From: Labia minor
Lineage: Eukaryota; Arthropoda; Insecta; Dermaptera; Spongiphoridae
DNA length: 64,000 bases
Assembly: GCA_963082975.1 (NCBI GenBank)
Contig: OY720350.1
Location: forward strand, 23,097,875-23,161,874
Direction: 5' to 3'
This document shows, one piece after another, positions 10,055 to 23,461 of the stretch. Within the stretch, counting starts at the first letter, position 1. Every line of letters begins with the position of its first letter. The position numbers were made by a program, and so were the translations under genes. A model generated the notes under the pieces. That model saw only the letters and a list, made by a program, of their open reading frames with translations. It ran no database searches and was not told the origin of the DNA.

Positions 10055-10406
10055 ATTTGAATTAAATCCTTACCAATTCTAATATTAGGTATTACAATTA
10101 GAAAAGAATTAGTTTCTTTGAATTAGAATTTTTGAATAAATTCTTTGGTTTAATTAATCTACCTAGTTGGTTGAAAGATTTTGATCATTTCTACTATATA
10201 TATATATATTATTTTATTTTGTATATTTAATTAAATAGTTAAAACTAAATATTTAGTAGCAATGAGGAATAGTTTTAATATTCGAAACTTAGAATTGTAA
10301 AATGAATAGAATAAATACTTAGGTTCAGTAATTAGGAAGGCTAATAATATTCGAGAAAAATTTATTTAAATTAAGGTTGCGATTGGGTAGCGCCTGATAT
10401 CATGCA

Positions 10407-10882
10407 GAAAAGGGCCTTCTCTCGTCAAAATTGTTATCAAAGGGAATCAAAATTAAATTATATAAAACAATTATTTTGCTGGTTATATTATATGGGTGTG
10501 AGGTGTGGTCTATGACTTTAGGAGTTGAGAGTAGATTTAGAGTATTTGAGAAGAGGATTCTTCGTGGCGTTTATGGGCCAAAGAAAGATGAGGTCACCAG
10601 GAAATGGCGTAGACTGCATAACGAGGAATAATTGCATCACCTATATGCATCTCCAGTTAGGGTCATAAAATTGAGAAGGTTGCGTTGGGCAGGAGAAAAA
10701 TATATTTGTTGGGAAATGTCCGCTTAAAAGACCAAGGACGAGGTGTGCGGTAACGGATGGTCTGTGGTGCGGACAATGTCGAAAAGAGTGTGGGAGAGAT
10801 GGGAGAAAATACTAGTTGGATGTGTGCAGCTCAGAATAGGGGCAATTGGAGAAATGATGTTACTGCGGCCAAACAATTTTGA
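10407..10882 (+). pseudogene. Non-LTR reverse transcriptase relic, U1
   Basis: This is an L-type copy with the same in-frame stop after LHNEE (10629-10631). Confidence 0.85.
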
Positions 10883-10967
10883 ATTCCGTGCACCCATAAA
10901 ATAAATAATAAATATGTATTAAATTAAAATATTAATATAAAAGTATAATATATTAAATAAATATTTA

Positions 10968-13900
10968 TTTTTATATTTTAACTCGTTTAAATATGTTTTA
11001 TTAATTGGATCCATTCATTATTTTGTATTTTCTTTCTTCAAGGAATGAAAACAGCAATCCAGGGATAAAATTCCTTAATAATAGTAAGCATTTGCCTTTC
11101 ACACCTGAAATCAAAAAAAAAAATTCAATTAATATAAGACTAATTAGTTGGTAAATAAAAAGTACCCAAAATAATTATAATAACGAAAAAAAAATTAATT
11201 GCAAATCTTAGAGCTTGCTTATTTAGAAATTTTATATTTTAACTCGTTTAAATATGTTTTATTAATTGGATCCATTAATTATTTTGTATTTTCTTTCTTC
11301 AAAGAATGAAAACAGCAATACAGGGATAAAATTCCTTAATAATAGTTGGCATTTGCCTTTCAAACCTGAAATGATAAAAAAAAATTCAATTAATATAAGA
11401 ATAATTAGTTGGTAAATAAAAAGTACCCAAAATAATTTGATGAACAAACCTTGACCACGACAAAGAAAATAAATAAATAGAATAATTAATTGAATAATAA
11501 TAATAATAATAAAAACTGTAAAAAGAATATCTGAAAAAAACTAAAAATGTTATAGAATTAAAAGAATATTGAAATGTTTGAAATAAGATATTTTTAATTT
11601 TGATTAATTTAAAAAGATTAAAGAAATAATAACATTTGTTCATAATTATCAAATTATAATGCAATCCAAAAAAAAAAATTAATGGCAAATCTTACAGTTT
11701 GCTTATTTAGAAATTAAAACTTCAAAATGATAATAAAATATAAAAATTAACTGCAAATAAAATAGAAAAATTTAAAAGGTTAAAAGGATTTAAATCTTTG
11801 TAATAAGATATTTTTAATTTTGATTAATTTAAAAAGATAATAACATTTGTTCATAATGATCAAATTATAATGCAATCAAAAAAAAAAATTAATGGCAAAT
11901 CTTACAGCTTGCTTATTTAGAAATTAAAGCTTCAAAAATGATAATAAAATATAAAAATTAACTGCAAATAAAATAGAAAAATTTAAAAGGTTAAAAGGAT
12001 TTAAATCTTTGTAATAAGATATTTTTAATTTTGATTAATTTAAAAAGATTAAAGAAATAATAAAATTTGTTCATATTCACCAAATTATAATGGAAACGAA
12101 AAAAAAATTAATAGCAAATCTTAGAGCTTGCTTATTTAGAAATTTTATATTTTAACTCGTTTAAATATGTTTTATTAATTGGATCCATTAATTATTTTGT
12201 ATTTTCTTTCTTCAAAGAATGAAAACAGCAATACAGGGATAAAATTCCTTAATAATAGTTAGCATTTGCCTTTCAAACCTGAAATGATAAAAAAAAATTC
12301 AATTAATATAAGAATAATTAGTTGGTAAATAAAATGTACCCAAAATAATTTGAAGAACAAACCTTGACCACGACAAAGAAAATAAATAAATAGAATAATT
12401 AATTGAATAATAATAATAATAATAAAAACTGTAAAAAGAATATCTGAAAAAAACTAAAAATGTTATAGAATTAAAAGAATATTGAAATGTTTGAAATAAG
12501 ATATTTTTAATTTTGATTAATTTAAAAAGATTAAAGAAATAATAACATTTGTTCATAATTATCAAATTATAATGCAATCCAAAAAAAAAAAATTAATGGC
12601 AAAACATACAGTTTGCTTATTTAGAAATTAAAACTTCAAAATGATAATAAAATATAAAAATTAACTGCAAATAAAATAGAAAAATTTAAAAGGGTAAAAG
12701 GATTTAAATCTTTGTAATAAGATATTTTTAATTTTGATTAATTTAAAAAGATAATAACATTTGTTCATAATTATCAAATTATAATGCAATCCAAAAAAAA
12801 AAAATTAATGGCAAATCTTACAGTTTGCTTATTTAGAAATTAAAACTTCAAAATGATAATAAAATATAAAAATTAACTGCAAATAAAATAGAAAAATTTA
12901 AAAGGTTAAAAGGATTTAAATCTTTGTAATAAGATATTTTTAATTTTGATTAATTTAAAAAGATTAAAGAAATAATAAAATTTGTTCATAATGATCAAAT
13001 TATAATGCAATCAAAAAAAAAAAATTAATGGCAAATCTTACAGCTTGCTTAGTTAGAAATTAAAGCTTCAAAAATGATAATAAAATATAAAAATTAACTG
13101 CAAATAAAATAGAAAAATTTAAAAGGTTAAAAGGATTTAAATCTTTGTAATAAGATATTTTTAATTTTGATTAATTTAAAAAGATTAATGAAATAATAAA
13201 ATTTGTTCATATTCACCAAATTATAATGGAAACGAAAAAAAAATTAATTGCAAATCTTAGAGCTTGCTTATTTAGAAATTTTATATTTTAACTCGATTAA
13301 ATATGTTTTATTAATTGGATCCATTAATTATTTTGTATTTTCTTTCTTCAAAGAATGAAAACAGCAATACAGGGATAAAATTCCTTAATAATAGTTGGCA
13401 TTTGCCTTTCAAACCTGAAATGATAAAAAAAAATTCAATTAATATAAGAATAATTAGTTGGTAAATAAAAAGTACCCAAAATAATTTGATGAACAAACCT
13501 TGACCACGACAAAGAAAATAAATAAATAGAATAATTAATTGAATAATAATAATAATAATAAAAACTGTAAAAAGAATATCTGAAAAAAACTAAAAATGTT
13601 ATAGAATTAAAAGAATATTGAAATGTTTGAAATAAGATATTTTTAATTTTGATTAATTTAAAAAGATTAAAGAAATAATAACATTTGTTCATAATTATCA
13701 AATTATAATGCAATCCAAAAAAAAAAAATTAATGGCAAATCTTACAGTTTGCTTATTTAGAAATTAAAACTTCAAAATGATAATAAAATATAAAAATTAA
13801 CTGCAAATAAAATAGAAAAATTTAAAAGGTTAAAAGGATTTAAATCTTTGTAATAAGATATTTTTAATTTTGATTAATTTAAAAAGATTAAAGAAATAAT

Positions 13901-16430
13901 AAAATTTGTTCATAATGATCAAATTATAATGCAATCAAAAAAAAAATTAATGGCAAATCTTACAGCTTGCTTATTTAGAAATTAAAGCTTCAAAAATGAT
14001 AATAAAATATAAAAATTAACTGCAAATAAAATAGAAAAATTTAAAAGGTTAAAAGGATTTAAATCTTTGTAATAAGATATTTTTAATTTTGATTAATTTA
14101 AAAAGATTAAAGAAATAATAAAATTTGTTCATATTCACCAAATTATAATGGAAACGAAAAAAAAATTAATTGCAAATCTTAGAGCTTGCTTATTTAGAAA
14201 TTTTATATTTTAACTCGTTTAAATATGTTTTATTAATTGGATCCATTAATTATTTTGTATTTTCTTTCTTCAAAGAATGAAAACAGCAATACAGGGATAA
14301 AATTCCTTAATAATAGTTGGCATTTGCCTTTCAAACCTGAAATGATAAAAAAAAATTCAATTAATATAAGAATAATTAGTTGGTAAATAAAAAGTACCCA
14401 AAATAATTTGATGAACAAACCTTGACCACGACAAAGAAAATAAATAAATAGAATAATTAATTGAATAATAATAATAATAATAAAAACTGTAAAAAGAATA
14501 TCTGAAAAAAACTAAAAATGTTATAGAATTAAAAGAATATTGAAATGTTTGAAATAAGATATTTTTAATTTTGATTAATTTAAAAAGATTAAAGAAATAA
14601 TAACATTTGTTCATAATTATCAAATTATAATGCAATCCAAAAAAAAAAAATTAATGGCAAATCTTACAGTTTGCTTATTTAGAAATTAAAACTTCAAAAT
14701 GATAATAAAATATAAAAATTAACTGCAAATAAAATAGAAAAATTTAAAAGGTTAAAAGGATTTAAATCTTTGTAATAAGATATTTTTAATTTTGATTAAT
14801 TTAAAAAGATAATAACATTTGTTCATAATTATCAAATTATAATGCAATCCAAAAAAAAAATTAATGGCAAATCTTACAGCTTGCTTATTTAGAAATTAAA
14901 GCTTCAAAAATGATAATAAAATATAAAAATTAACTGCAAATAAAATAGAAAAATTTAAAAGGTTAAAAGGATTTAAATCTTTGTAATAAGATATTTTTAA
15001 TTTTGATTAATTTAAAAAGATTAAAGAAATAATAAAATTTGTTCATATTCACCAAATTATAATGGAAACGAAAAAAAAATTAATTGCAAATCCTAGAGCT
15101 TGCTTATTTAGAAATTTTATATTTTAACTCGTTTAAATATGTTTTATTAATTGGATCCATTAATTATTTTGTATTTTCTTTCTTCAAAGAATGAAAACAG
15201 CAATACAGGGATAAAATTCCTTAATAATAGTTGGCATTTGCCTTTCAAACCTGAAATGATAAAAAAAAATTCAATTAATATAAGAATAATTAGTTGGTAA
15301 ATAAAAAGTACCCAAAATAATTTGATGAACAAACCTGACCACGACAAAGAACATAAATAAATAGAATAATTAATTGAATAATAATAATAATAATAAAAAC
15401 TGTAAAAAGAATATCTGAAAAAAACTAAAAATGTTATAGAATTAAAAGAATATTGAAATGTTTGAAATAAGATATTTTTAATTTTGATTAATTTAAAAAG
15501 ATTAAAGAAATAATAACATTTGTTCATAATTATCAAATTATAATGCAAACCAAAAAAAAAAAATGAATGGCAAATCTTACAGTTTGCTTATTTAGAAATT
15601 AAAACTTCAAAATGATAATAAAATATAAAAATTAACTGCAAATAAAATAGAAAAATTTAAAAGGTTAAAAGGATTTAAATCTTTGTAATAAGATATTTTT
15701 AATTTTGATTAATTTAAAAAGATTAAAGAAATAATAAAATTTGTTCATATTCACCAAATTATAATGGAAACGAAAAAAAAATTAATTGCAAATCTTAGAG
15801 CTTGCTTATTTAGAAATTTTATATTTTAACTCGTTTAAATATGTTTTATTAATTGGATCCATTCATTATTTTGTATTTTCTTTCTTCAAGGAATGAAAAC
15901 AGCAATCCAGGGATAAAATTCCTTAATAATAGTAAGCATTTACCTTTCACACCTGAAATCATAAAAAAAAAAATTCAATTAATATAAGAATAATTAGTTG
16001 GTAAATAAAAAGTACCCAAAATAAGTTGATGAACAAACCTTGACCACGACAAAGAAAATAAATACATAGAATAATTAATTGAATAATAATAATAATAAAA
16101 ACTGTAAAAAGAATATCTGAAAAAAACTAAAAATTTTACAGAATTAAAAGAAGAATATTGAAATGTTTGAAATAAGATATTTTTAATTTTGATTAATTTA
16201 AAAAGATCAAAGAAATAATACCATTTGTTCATAATTATCAAATTATAATACAATCCAAAAAAAAAAAAATTAATGGCAAATCTTACAGCTTGCTTATTTA
16301 GAAATTAAAGCTTCAAAAATGATAATAAAATATAAAAATTAACTGCAAATAAAATACGACATTTAAAATCTTTATAAAAAGATATTTTTAATTTTGATGA
16401 ATGCAAAAAGATTAAAACAAATAATAAGAT
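10968..16430. repeat. AT-rich minisatellite array, seven modules
   Basis: Module starts are near 10979, 11240, 12153, 13289, 14211, 15125 and 15828 (steps 261, 913, 1136, 922, 914, 703). The first module is a 261-bp truncation and the fourth carries ACTCGATTAA instead of ACTCGTTTAA. U3 shares both peculiarities. Confidence 0.9.
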
Positions 16431-16945
16431 TTGTGTTGATATTTACGATTAAACTTAATTTAAATTCTTAGATTATATATATTGTATAATAATTTAACAA
16501 TTTCCATGATGCTTACCTTTAGAATTCTTAAATAGGAAAAGTTGGTTGTTGTGTATGTGTCAGAAGTCAGAATGGAATAGAGAGAAATAATTTATATTTT
16601 GGTTGCTAAGTTCGGAATCGAGAAATAATTTATATTATCGTTGCTAAATATCCACTGTAATTTTTTGGTTTATCTCAGGAAGTTCAAAACCTATTTTCAT
16701 TTTTATCTTAAAATGTGTTTATATTGTTTTATGTTGTTATTTATTTATTATTTAATAATTAAATTTATTTCTCTACTTTGGTTTTTTACTGTTTCAGAAT
16801 TTAACATTACGTGTCCACCCCCTGACACAGCAGCGCCCCTCCACCGTTGCTTACCTTACCTTGGCTGTTGCCTGTTGCCTCGGTCATTTGGAGACCAGCA
16901 CAGAGCATCCGAAGACCAGCCTTTGATCCACTTTGATCGTCCACC

Positions 16946-17212
16946 ATGCGGAGCACCACCATCTTCTTCATCCTCTGGCTGCAGCTGGCCGCGTGCCGCC
17001 CTTCCGGAACCTACATGGACAACCAAACCCTCCTCGAGAAGGGACTCACCCCTCGCGAACGAAGCCAAGTCCAACTCGAAAATCTCAACCTGTTGTGTTT
17101 CTCGCATTTCGATGACTACATTAACATGCTCGACGACGAAGACTCTTCCAAGGCTGGCGGTCGCAAGGTCCGAACACGATCAAAGCGACCTCATCACGCT
17201 TGTGATTTGTAA
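16946..17212 (+). CDS. Secreted small peptide gene, copy 2 (88 aa)
   Basis: The exon starts at 16798 after TTTCAG. The 5' UTR is 21 bp longer than in copies 1 and 5-9, with a near-duplication of AGACCAGC. The signal peptide is the common one with Gly3 replaced by Ser. The mature part has N26-Q-T, LTPRERSQVQ, a single Cys51 and an acidic DDYINMLDDED segment. Relative to copies 5-9, 32 bp are missing after CGAAC, shifting the frame: the tail reads RTRSKRPHHACDL and stops at 17210-17212. RSKR (78-81) fits a furin-type R-X-K/R-R site. The family is unknown. Confidence 0.75.
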   Translation: MRSTTIFFILWLQLAACRPSGTYMDNQTLLEKGLTPRERSQVQLENLNLLCFSHFDDYINMLDDEDSSKAGGRKVRTRSKRPHHACDL

Positions 17213-17432
17213 ATTTTGTAAATAAATTTTTTAAATTAATATTTATATGTATATTGTGTTACGTATTTAAACTTAAATAGCAAATAAAATACACTTATAA
17301 CATTTAAAAGCAAAACTTTATTCCTGTTGTTTATTTATCGTGTACTCTATATAAACAGAATACCATGATCCAACTCCCCTCACTGCAAACCACATAACAA
17401 TTCCTCCCTTTATCATAATTTTAACAAACAGT

Positions 17433-17648
17433 TCAATAAGCGATTAGTAAACAATTTAAACAATTTGCACAATGAATAATACTTAACACTTCTTTGATAT
17501 CTATTCGAGTGATTTCTTCTCCAGTAAATCCAGTTAAATGAATAATAGCATCCTTTGCTAAGTTTGGAACACATGTTTTTTGTTTTCCCTTATTCTTTAG
17601 AGCATACTTGTCTAAAGTGCGGCACAAAACCCTTTGAGATATAATTTA
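17433..17648 (-). other. Conserved minus-strand open frame, U2
   Basis: It is the same frame as at 298-513 with substitutions (KEVLSIIHCAN) shared with all later units. Confidence 0.35.
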
Positions 17649-17654
17649 TATATA

Positions 17655-17771
17655 CAGTAATACCTCTCTATAAGGTCATTCTCAAAATACTCTTTAAAAA
17701 CTATGTTTATTATTGTGAATTAAAATGAATGAAGTAACTATTAGACGTGACCTTATAGAGAGGTTTTACTC
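17655..17771. mobile_element. 117-bp MITE, U2
   Basis: The element and TA flanks are the same as in U0. Confidence 0.8.
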
Positions 17772-18109
17772 TACTTAATTTTATTTCCATTTCTTGAAAA
17801 AATGTTTATGTGCGTCCCAGCATAATTTTTTTTTTTTTTTTGCAACGTGGTCCACGAATGGTCATAGTTTAGACACCCATGCTTTAGATCATTTTGAATT
17901 AACTTATTCTCCATTCGTTCTTTTCTTTTATCTTTCTTTCTAAGTTTCTTTCCATTTTTACCGACCAACGATAGTAAGGGAGGTATTGTTTTCACACCAA
18001 ATTCCACATGAGGAGATTTTTTACATATCACCACGAATCGTGCACTTTGTATTGGTTTTATCCTCGAGAAAAATCATCTTTATTAGTTTTTTCTTAATTT
18101 AAAATTATA

Positions 18110-18166
18110 TGACGTCATCCAGCCATTCATGACGTCACAGTCAGCGCCTCCTTATATATTATAAAT
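18110..18166. promoter_or_regulatory. Paired CRE palindromes, U2
   Basis: TGACGTCA occurs at 18110-18117 and 18130-18137. Confidence 0.4.
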
Positions 18167-18316
18167 CAAATAAAATTAAAAATATTTAAGTTATATCCAT
18201 ATCTGTTTTTTATTACATTAATAGATATATTAAAATTATTTGAAATTGTTTCTGTAGCTAGAAATTAATTTACATCAAACCGTCGGTCGGTTCGGACCTG
18301 GCCACAGGTGGTCAAC

Positions 18317-18602
18317 TTATTTAATTATCTCTTTTTCATTGTATTTGATTGAATCTATTTTTAAAAATTCTTCGGCTTTTTCTTTTTCTTTAAATAATAC
18401 AAAAACGGATCCTTTAAAAATAGTTTTATTTGCTGCATTATCAATGTAAGTTCGCATCTGAATATTTTCTATAGCTCCATACGGAGCAAAAAATTTATAA
18501 AAGTTATCTAAGGTGAGACCTTCTTGTGGAAAATTATTCTAATCATTAACTCTTTGCGTTCTAATCATTATCTCTTTGCGCCTTTCCTCGTTCCATTTTA
18601 GG
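18317..18602 (-). pseudogene. La-type RRM relic, U2
   Basis: The RRM part is open; the stop before GLTLDN is present. The 9-bp segment is retained. Confidence 0.65.
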
Positions 18603-18756
18603 TAATATTAAAGATATATCTTATTTATAATAATTATGTAAAATCCTGATCAATAGTTTAGAATTTCTAATAATTTAATTGATATATATTATTATTTTCA
18701 AAACTTTAATCAAGTGAAAAAAATACAATTTTTTACTTTCCTCTCATTTTTCTATA

Positions 18757-19945
18757 GCACAGAGTATCCGTACACAGAGGTGGACACAATGCTATTTTTT
18801 TTCGTCACTAGTGCTGGCAGGGATGGCAGACAGGTTGGACATGTGTGAGCGTTTTTACCGACCGACGAGGGAGGCATTTTTAAATTATTTTTGAATGAAT
18901 AAGGGGAATTTAAAAATTATTTATTGAGATATAAAATTAGCATTACAGAAATCAAATATGCTTTTTTCAAAAATGTTAGTTTTATATCCAAATAAATAAT
19001 TTTTAAATTAACAGAAAACTCTACCTACTTGTATGTAATTTACATAAATAAAATAAACGAATAATGTTCTTGTTAATATTTAATATGTATGGATTAAAAA
19101 TTATCTTCAATGTCAATATATGAAACGAGAGAAACACATACGAATTGTTCTTATTGAGAAGGAAATTTATAAATAAATAAATAAATAATCATTTCTATTT
19201 CCAAAAAGATACTATTTAAAAAGATCACAAGAAATCCATAAATCATTGATTAACTAAGAATAATTAATCCAACGCATTTTTAATCATCTAAGTTTATCAA
19301 ACAACTGATTTGGGTAAATTTATAAATGAAAAATATGTGGGATGTCTCCGGTCGGCTACCATGCAAATTCCAATTGGATAAATTAACACATATATATTAT
19401 ATTTAAATTAAATTATAAATTAAAATTAATAAATAGTATTTATTAAACCAGCGCGAGTTTGGCTCTTTGTTGAGGGCATCTGGTCACATGCTGGCGCGTG
19501 ATTGTTAGTCAACGTGCTAAAAAATTAATTCCGGTACTTTTAGCGATTCAACCAAGCTGAAATTCTATATATAGCAGTTTTATGCAATTTTTAAACATGT
19601 GAAAAACTATAAAAGATATACTGAGAGAAGTAGGTGAATATATTTGATTTAATAGTGCTTATTGTGAATTTCTATATTGCTGTGAAATTTTTATTTATTT
19701 ATCAAATATTAAATAATTTAACTTTGATATTTGATTTGTTACAATGTAATTTAAATTATTTATCAAACAATTTATAATAAATATTTCAATTTTATTTGTG
19801 TTAAATGTTAAATAAAATTTATATTTATATTTATCAAATAATAAATAATATAACTTCATAAGTTAAATAGTGTTAAGTGAAAAATAAAAATTAGTCAAGA
19901 ATTGCTGGGTTTGTTTCGAATATTATTTGTACGGATACTCTGTGC
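18757..19945. mobile_element. 18-bp inverted-end element, U2
   Basis: It is 1189 bp with both ends intact. Confidence 0.65.
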
Positions 19946-20022
19946 ACGGATGGTATGTCGAGTTTGATATTCAAATAATTACAGGGAATTCGGAAGGCCT
20001 GTGGGAGGGGTCATTTTTTTTG

Positions 20023-20084
20023 CGGTGCCATCTATTGGGCGCCTGAAGAGTCAACCGTTTTCCTGTAACGCCATCTGGTGTTCG
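20023..20084 (-). promoter_or_regulatory. Two CTCF-like motifs, U2
   Basis: The motifs lie at 20023-20041 and 20066-20084. Confidence 0.4.
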
Positions 20085-20205
20085 AGTTACACCGGTCCCA
20101 TTGAGATGACCACGGTTGTTCTATAGTTAAATTAAAGAGAGATGTATCCAAAAATTGAGAGAAACACTATACATCTACTCTACACAAAGAAAATTATTAA
20201 TATCA

Positions 20206-20243
<38 letters not shown>

Positions 20244-20599
20244 ATTTGAATTAAATCCTTACCAATTCTAATATTAGGTATTACAATTAGAAAAGAATTA
20301 GTTTCTTTGAATTAGAATTTTTGAATAAATTCTTTGGTTTAATTAATCTACCTAGTTGGTTGAAAGATTTTGATCATTTCTACTATATATATATATTATT
20401 TTATTTTGTATATTTAATTAAATAGTTAAAACTAAATATTTAGTAGCAATGAGGAATAGTTTTAATATACGAAACTAAGAATTGTAAAATGAATAGAATA
20501 AATACTTAGGTTCAGTAATTAGGAAGGCTAATAATATTCGAGAAAAATTTATTTAAATTGAGGTTGCGATTGTGTGTGGGTAGCGCCTGATATAATGAA

Positions 20600-21075
20600 G
20601 AAAAGGGCCTTCTCTCGTCAAAATTGTTATCAAAGGGAATCAAAATTAAATTATATAAAACAATTATTTTGCTGGTTATATTATATGGGTGTGAGGTGTG
20701 GTCTATGACTTTAGGAGTTGAGAGTAGATTTAGAGTATTTGAGAAGAGGATTCTTCGTGGCGTTTATGGGCCAAAGAAAGATGAGGTCACCAGGAAATGG
20801 CGTAGACTGCATAACGAGGAATAATTGCATCACCTCTATGCATCTCCAGTTAGGGTCATAAAATTGAGAAGGTTGCGTTGGGCAGGAGAAAAATATATTT
20901 GTTGAGAAATGTCCGCTTAAAAAACCAAGGACGAGGTGTGCGGTAACGGATGGTCTGTGGTGCGGACAATGTCGAAAAGAGTGTGGGAGAGATGGGAGAA
21001 AATACTAGTTGGATGTGTGCAGCTCAGAATAGGGGCACTTGGAGAAATGATGTAACTGCGGCCAAACAATTTTGA
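20600..21075 (+). pseudogene. Non-LTR reverse transcriptase relic, U2
   Basis: This is an S-type copy; TGG to TGA in the downstream part adds a second stop compared with L-type copies. Confidence 0.85.
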
Positions 21076-21160
21076 GTTCCGTGGACCCATAAAATAAATA
21101 ATAAATATGTATTAAATTAAAATATTAATATAAAAGTATAATATATTAAATAAATATTTA

Positions 21161-22459
21161 TTTTTATATTTTAACTCGTTTAAATATGTTTTATTAATTG
21201 GATCCATTCATTATTTTGTATTTTCTTTCTTCAAGGAATGAAAACAGCAATCCAGGGATAAAATTCCTTAATAATAGTTAGCATTTGCCTTTCAAACCTG
21301 AAATGATAAAAAAAAATTAAATTAATATAAGACTAATTAGTTGGTAAATAAAAAGTACCAAAAATAATTTGATGAACAAACCTTGACCACGACAAAGAAA
21401 ATAAATACATTGAATAATTAATAGAATAATAATAATAATAAAAACTGTAAAAAGAATATCTGAAAAAAACTAAAAATGTTACAGAATTAAAAGAATATTG
21501 AAATGTTTGAAATAAGATATTTTTAATTTTGATTAATTTAAAAAGATTAAAGAAATAATAACATTTGTTCATAATTATCAAATTATAATGCAATCATAAA
21601 AAAAATTAATGGCAAATCTTACAGCTTGCTTATTTAGAAATTAAAGCTTCAAAAATGATAATAAAATATAAAAATTAACTGCAAATAAAATAGAAAAATT
21701 TAAAAGGTTAAAAGGATTTAAATCTTTGTAATAAGATATTTTTAATTTTGATTAATTTAAAAAGATTAAAGAAATAATAAAATTTCTTCATATTCACCAA
21801 ATTATAATGGAAACGAAAAAAAAATTAATTGCAAATCTTAGAGCTTGCTTATTTAGAAATTTTATATTTTAACTCGTTTAAATATGTTTTATTAATTGGA
21901 TCCATTCATTATTTTGTATTTTCTTTCTTCAAGGAATGAAAACAGCAATCCAGGGATAAAATTCCTTAATAATAGTAAGCATTTGCCTTTCACACCTGAA
22001 ATCATAAAAAAAAAAATTCAATTAATATAAGAATAATTAGTTGGTAAATAAAAAGTACCCAAAATAAGTTGATGAACGACAAAGAAAATAAATACATAGA
22101 ATAATTAATTGAATAATAATAATAATAAAAACTGTAAAAAGAATATCTGAAAAAAACTAAAAATTTTACAGAATTAAAAGAAGAATATTGAAATGTTTGA
22201 AATAAGATATTTTTAATTTTGATTAATTTAAAAAGATCAAAGAAATAATACCATTTGTTCATAATTATCAAATTATAATACAATCCAAAAAAAAAAAATT
22301 AATGGCAAATCTTACAGCTTGCTTATTTAGAAATTAAAGCTTCAAAAATGATAATAAAATATAAAAATTAACTGCAAATAAAATACGACATTTAAAATGT
22401 TTATAAAAAGATATTTTTAATTTTGATGAATGCAAAAAGATTAAAACAAATAATAAGAT
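21161..22459. repeat. AT-rich minisatellite array, two modules
   Basis: Module starts are near 21172 and 21870. The second module has lost a short CCTTGACCA segment in the GAACGACAAAG stretch, a marker shared with U4-U8. Confidence 0.9.
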
Positions 22460-22974
22460 TTGTGTTGATATTTACGATTAAACTTAATTTAAATTCTTAG
22501 ATTATAAATATTGTATAATAATTTAACAATTTCCATGATGCTTACCTTTAGAATTCTTAAATAGGAAAAGTTGGTTGTTGTGTATGTGTCAGAAGTCAGA
22601 ATGGAATAGAGAGAAATAATTTATATTTTGGTTGCTAAGTTCGGAATCGAGAAATAATTTATATTATCGTTGCTAAATATCCACTGTAATTTTTTGGTTT
22701 ATCTCAGGAAGTTCAAAACCTATTTTCATTTTTATCTTAAAATGTGTTTATATTGTTTTATGTTGTTATTTATTTATTATTTAATAATTAAATTTATTTC
22801 TCTACTTTGGTTTTTTACTGTTTCAGAATTTAACATTACGTGTCCACCCCCTGACACAGCAGCGCCCCTCCACCGTTGCTTACCTTACCTTGGCTGTTGC
22901 CTGTTGCCTCGGTCATTTGGAGACCAGCACAGAGCATCCGAAGACCAGCCTTTGATCCACTTTGATCGTCCACC

Positions 22975-23241
22975 ATGCGGAGCACCACCATCTTCTTCAT
23001 CCTCTGGCTGCAGCTGGCCGCGTGCCGCCCTTCCGGAACCTACATGGACAACCAAACCCTCCTCGAGAAGGGACTCACCCCTCGCGAACGAAGCCAAGTC
23101 CAACTCGAAAATCTCAACCTGTTGTGTTTCTCGCATTTCGATGACTACATTAACATGCTCGACGACGAAGACTCTTCCAAGGCTGGCGGTCGCAAGGTCC
23201 GAACACGATCAAAGCGACCTCATCACGCTTGTGATTTGTAA
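22975..23241 (+). CDS. Secreted small peptide gene, copy 3 (88 aa)
   Basis: The predicted protein is identical to copy 2, with the same 32-bp deletion and 21-bp-longer 5' UTR. The exon starts at 22827. Confidence 0.75.
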   Translation: MRSTTIFFILWLQLAACRPSGTYMDNQTLLEKGLTPRERSQVQLENLNLLCFSHFDDYINMLDDEDSSKAGGRKVRTRSKRPHHACDL

Positions 23242-23461
23242 ATTTTGTAAATAAATTTTTTAAATTAATATTTATATGTATATTGTGTTACGTATTTAAA
23301 CTTAAATAGCAAATAAAATACACTTATAACATTTAAAAGCAAAACTTTATTCCTGTTGTTTATTTATCGTGTACTCTATATAAACAGAATACCATGATCC
23401 AACTCCCCTCACTGCAAACCACATAACAATTCCTCCCTTTATCATAATTTTAACAAACAGT

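Larger units (their letters stand above)
7025..17212 (+). repeat. Tandem unit U1 (long type, largest)
   Basis: This unit is 10188 bp and ends with gene copy 2. The extra length is seven minisatellite modules. L-type variants mark the reverse-transcriptase relic. The 64-codon minus-strand frame has lost 12 bp in frame. The unlisted stretches hold only AT-rich sequence. Confidence 0.9.
17213..23241 (+). repeat. Tandem unit U2 (short type)
   Basis: This unit is 6029 bp and ends with gene copy 3. It has two minisatellite modules and S-type variants in the reverse-transcriptase relic (GTGTGTGGGTAGCGCC, TTGAGAAATG), but it keeps the older form of the GTTTATCAAACAACTG site near 19300 seen in U0 and U1. 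Confidence 0.9.

Noticed and set aside
16641-17225. 194-codon plus-strand frame overlapping the peptide gene, and the related 134-191-codon frames in other copies
   Set aside because: They start at TTG or GTG, or run across the predicted intron and splice acceptor, and are read out of frame with the conserved signal peptide. Openness comes from the GC-rich exon.
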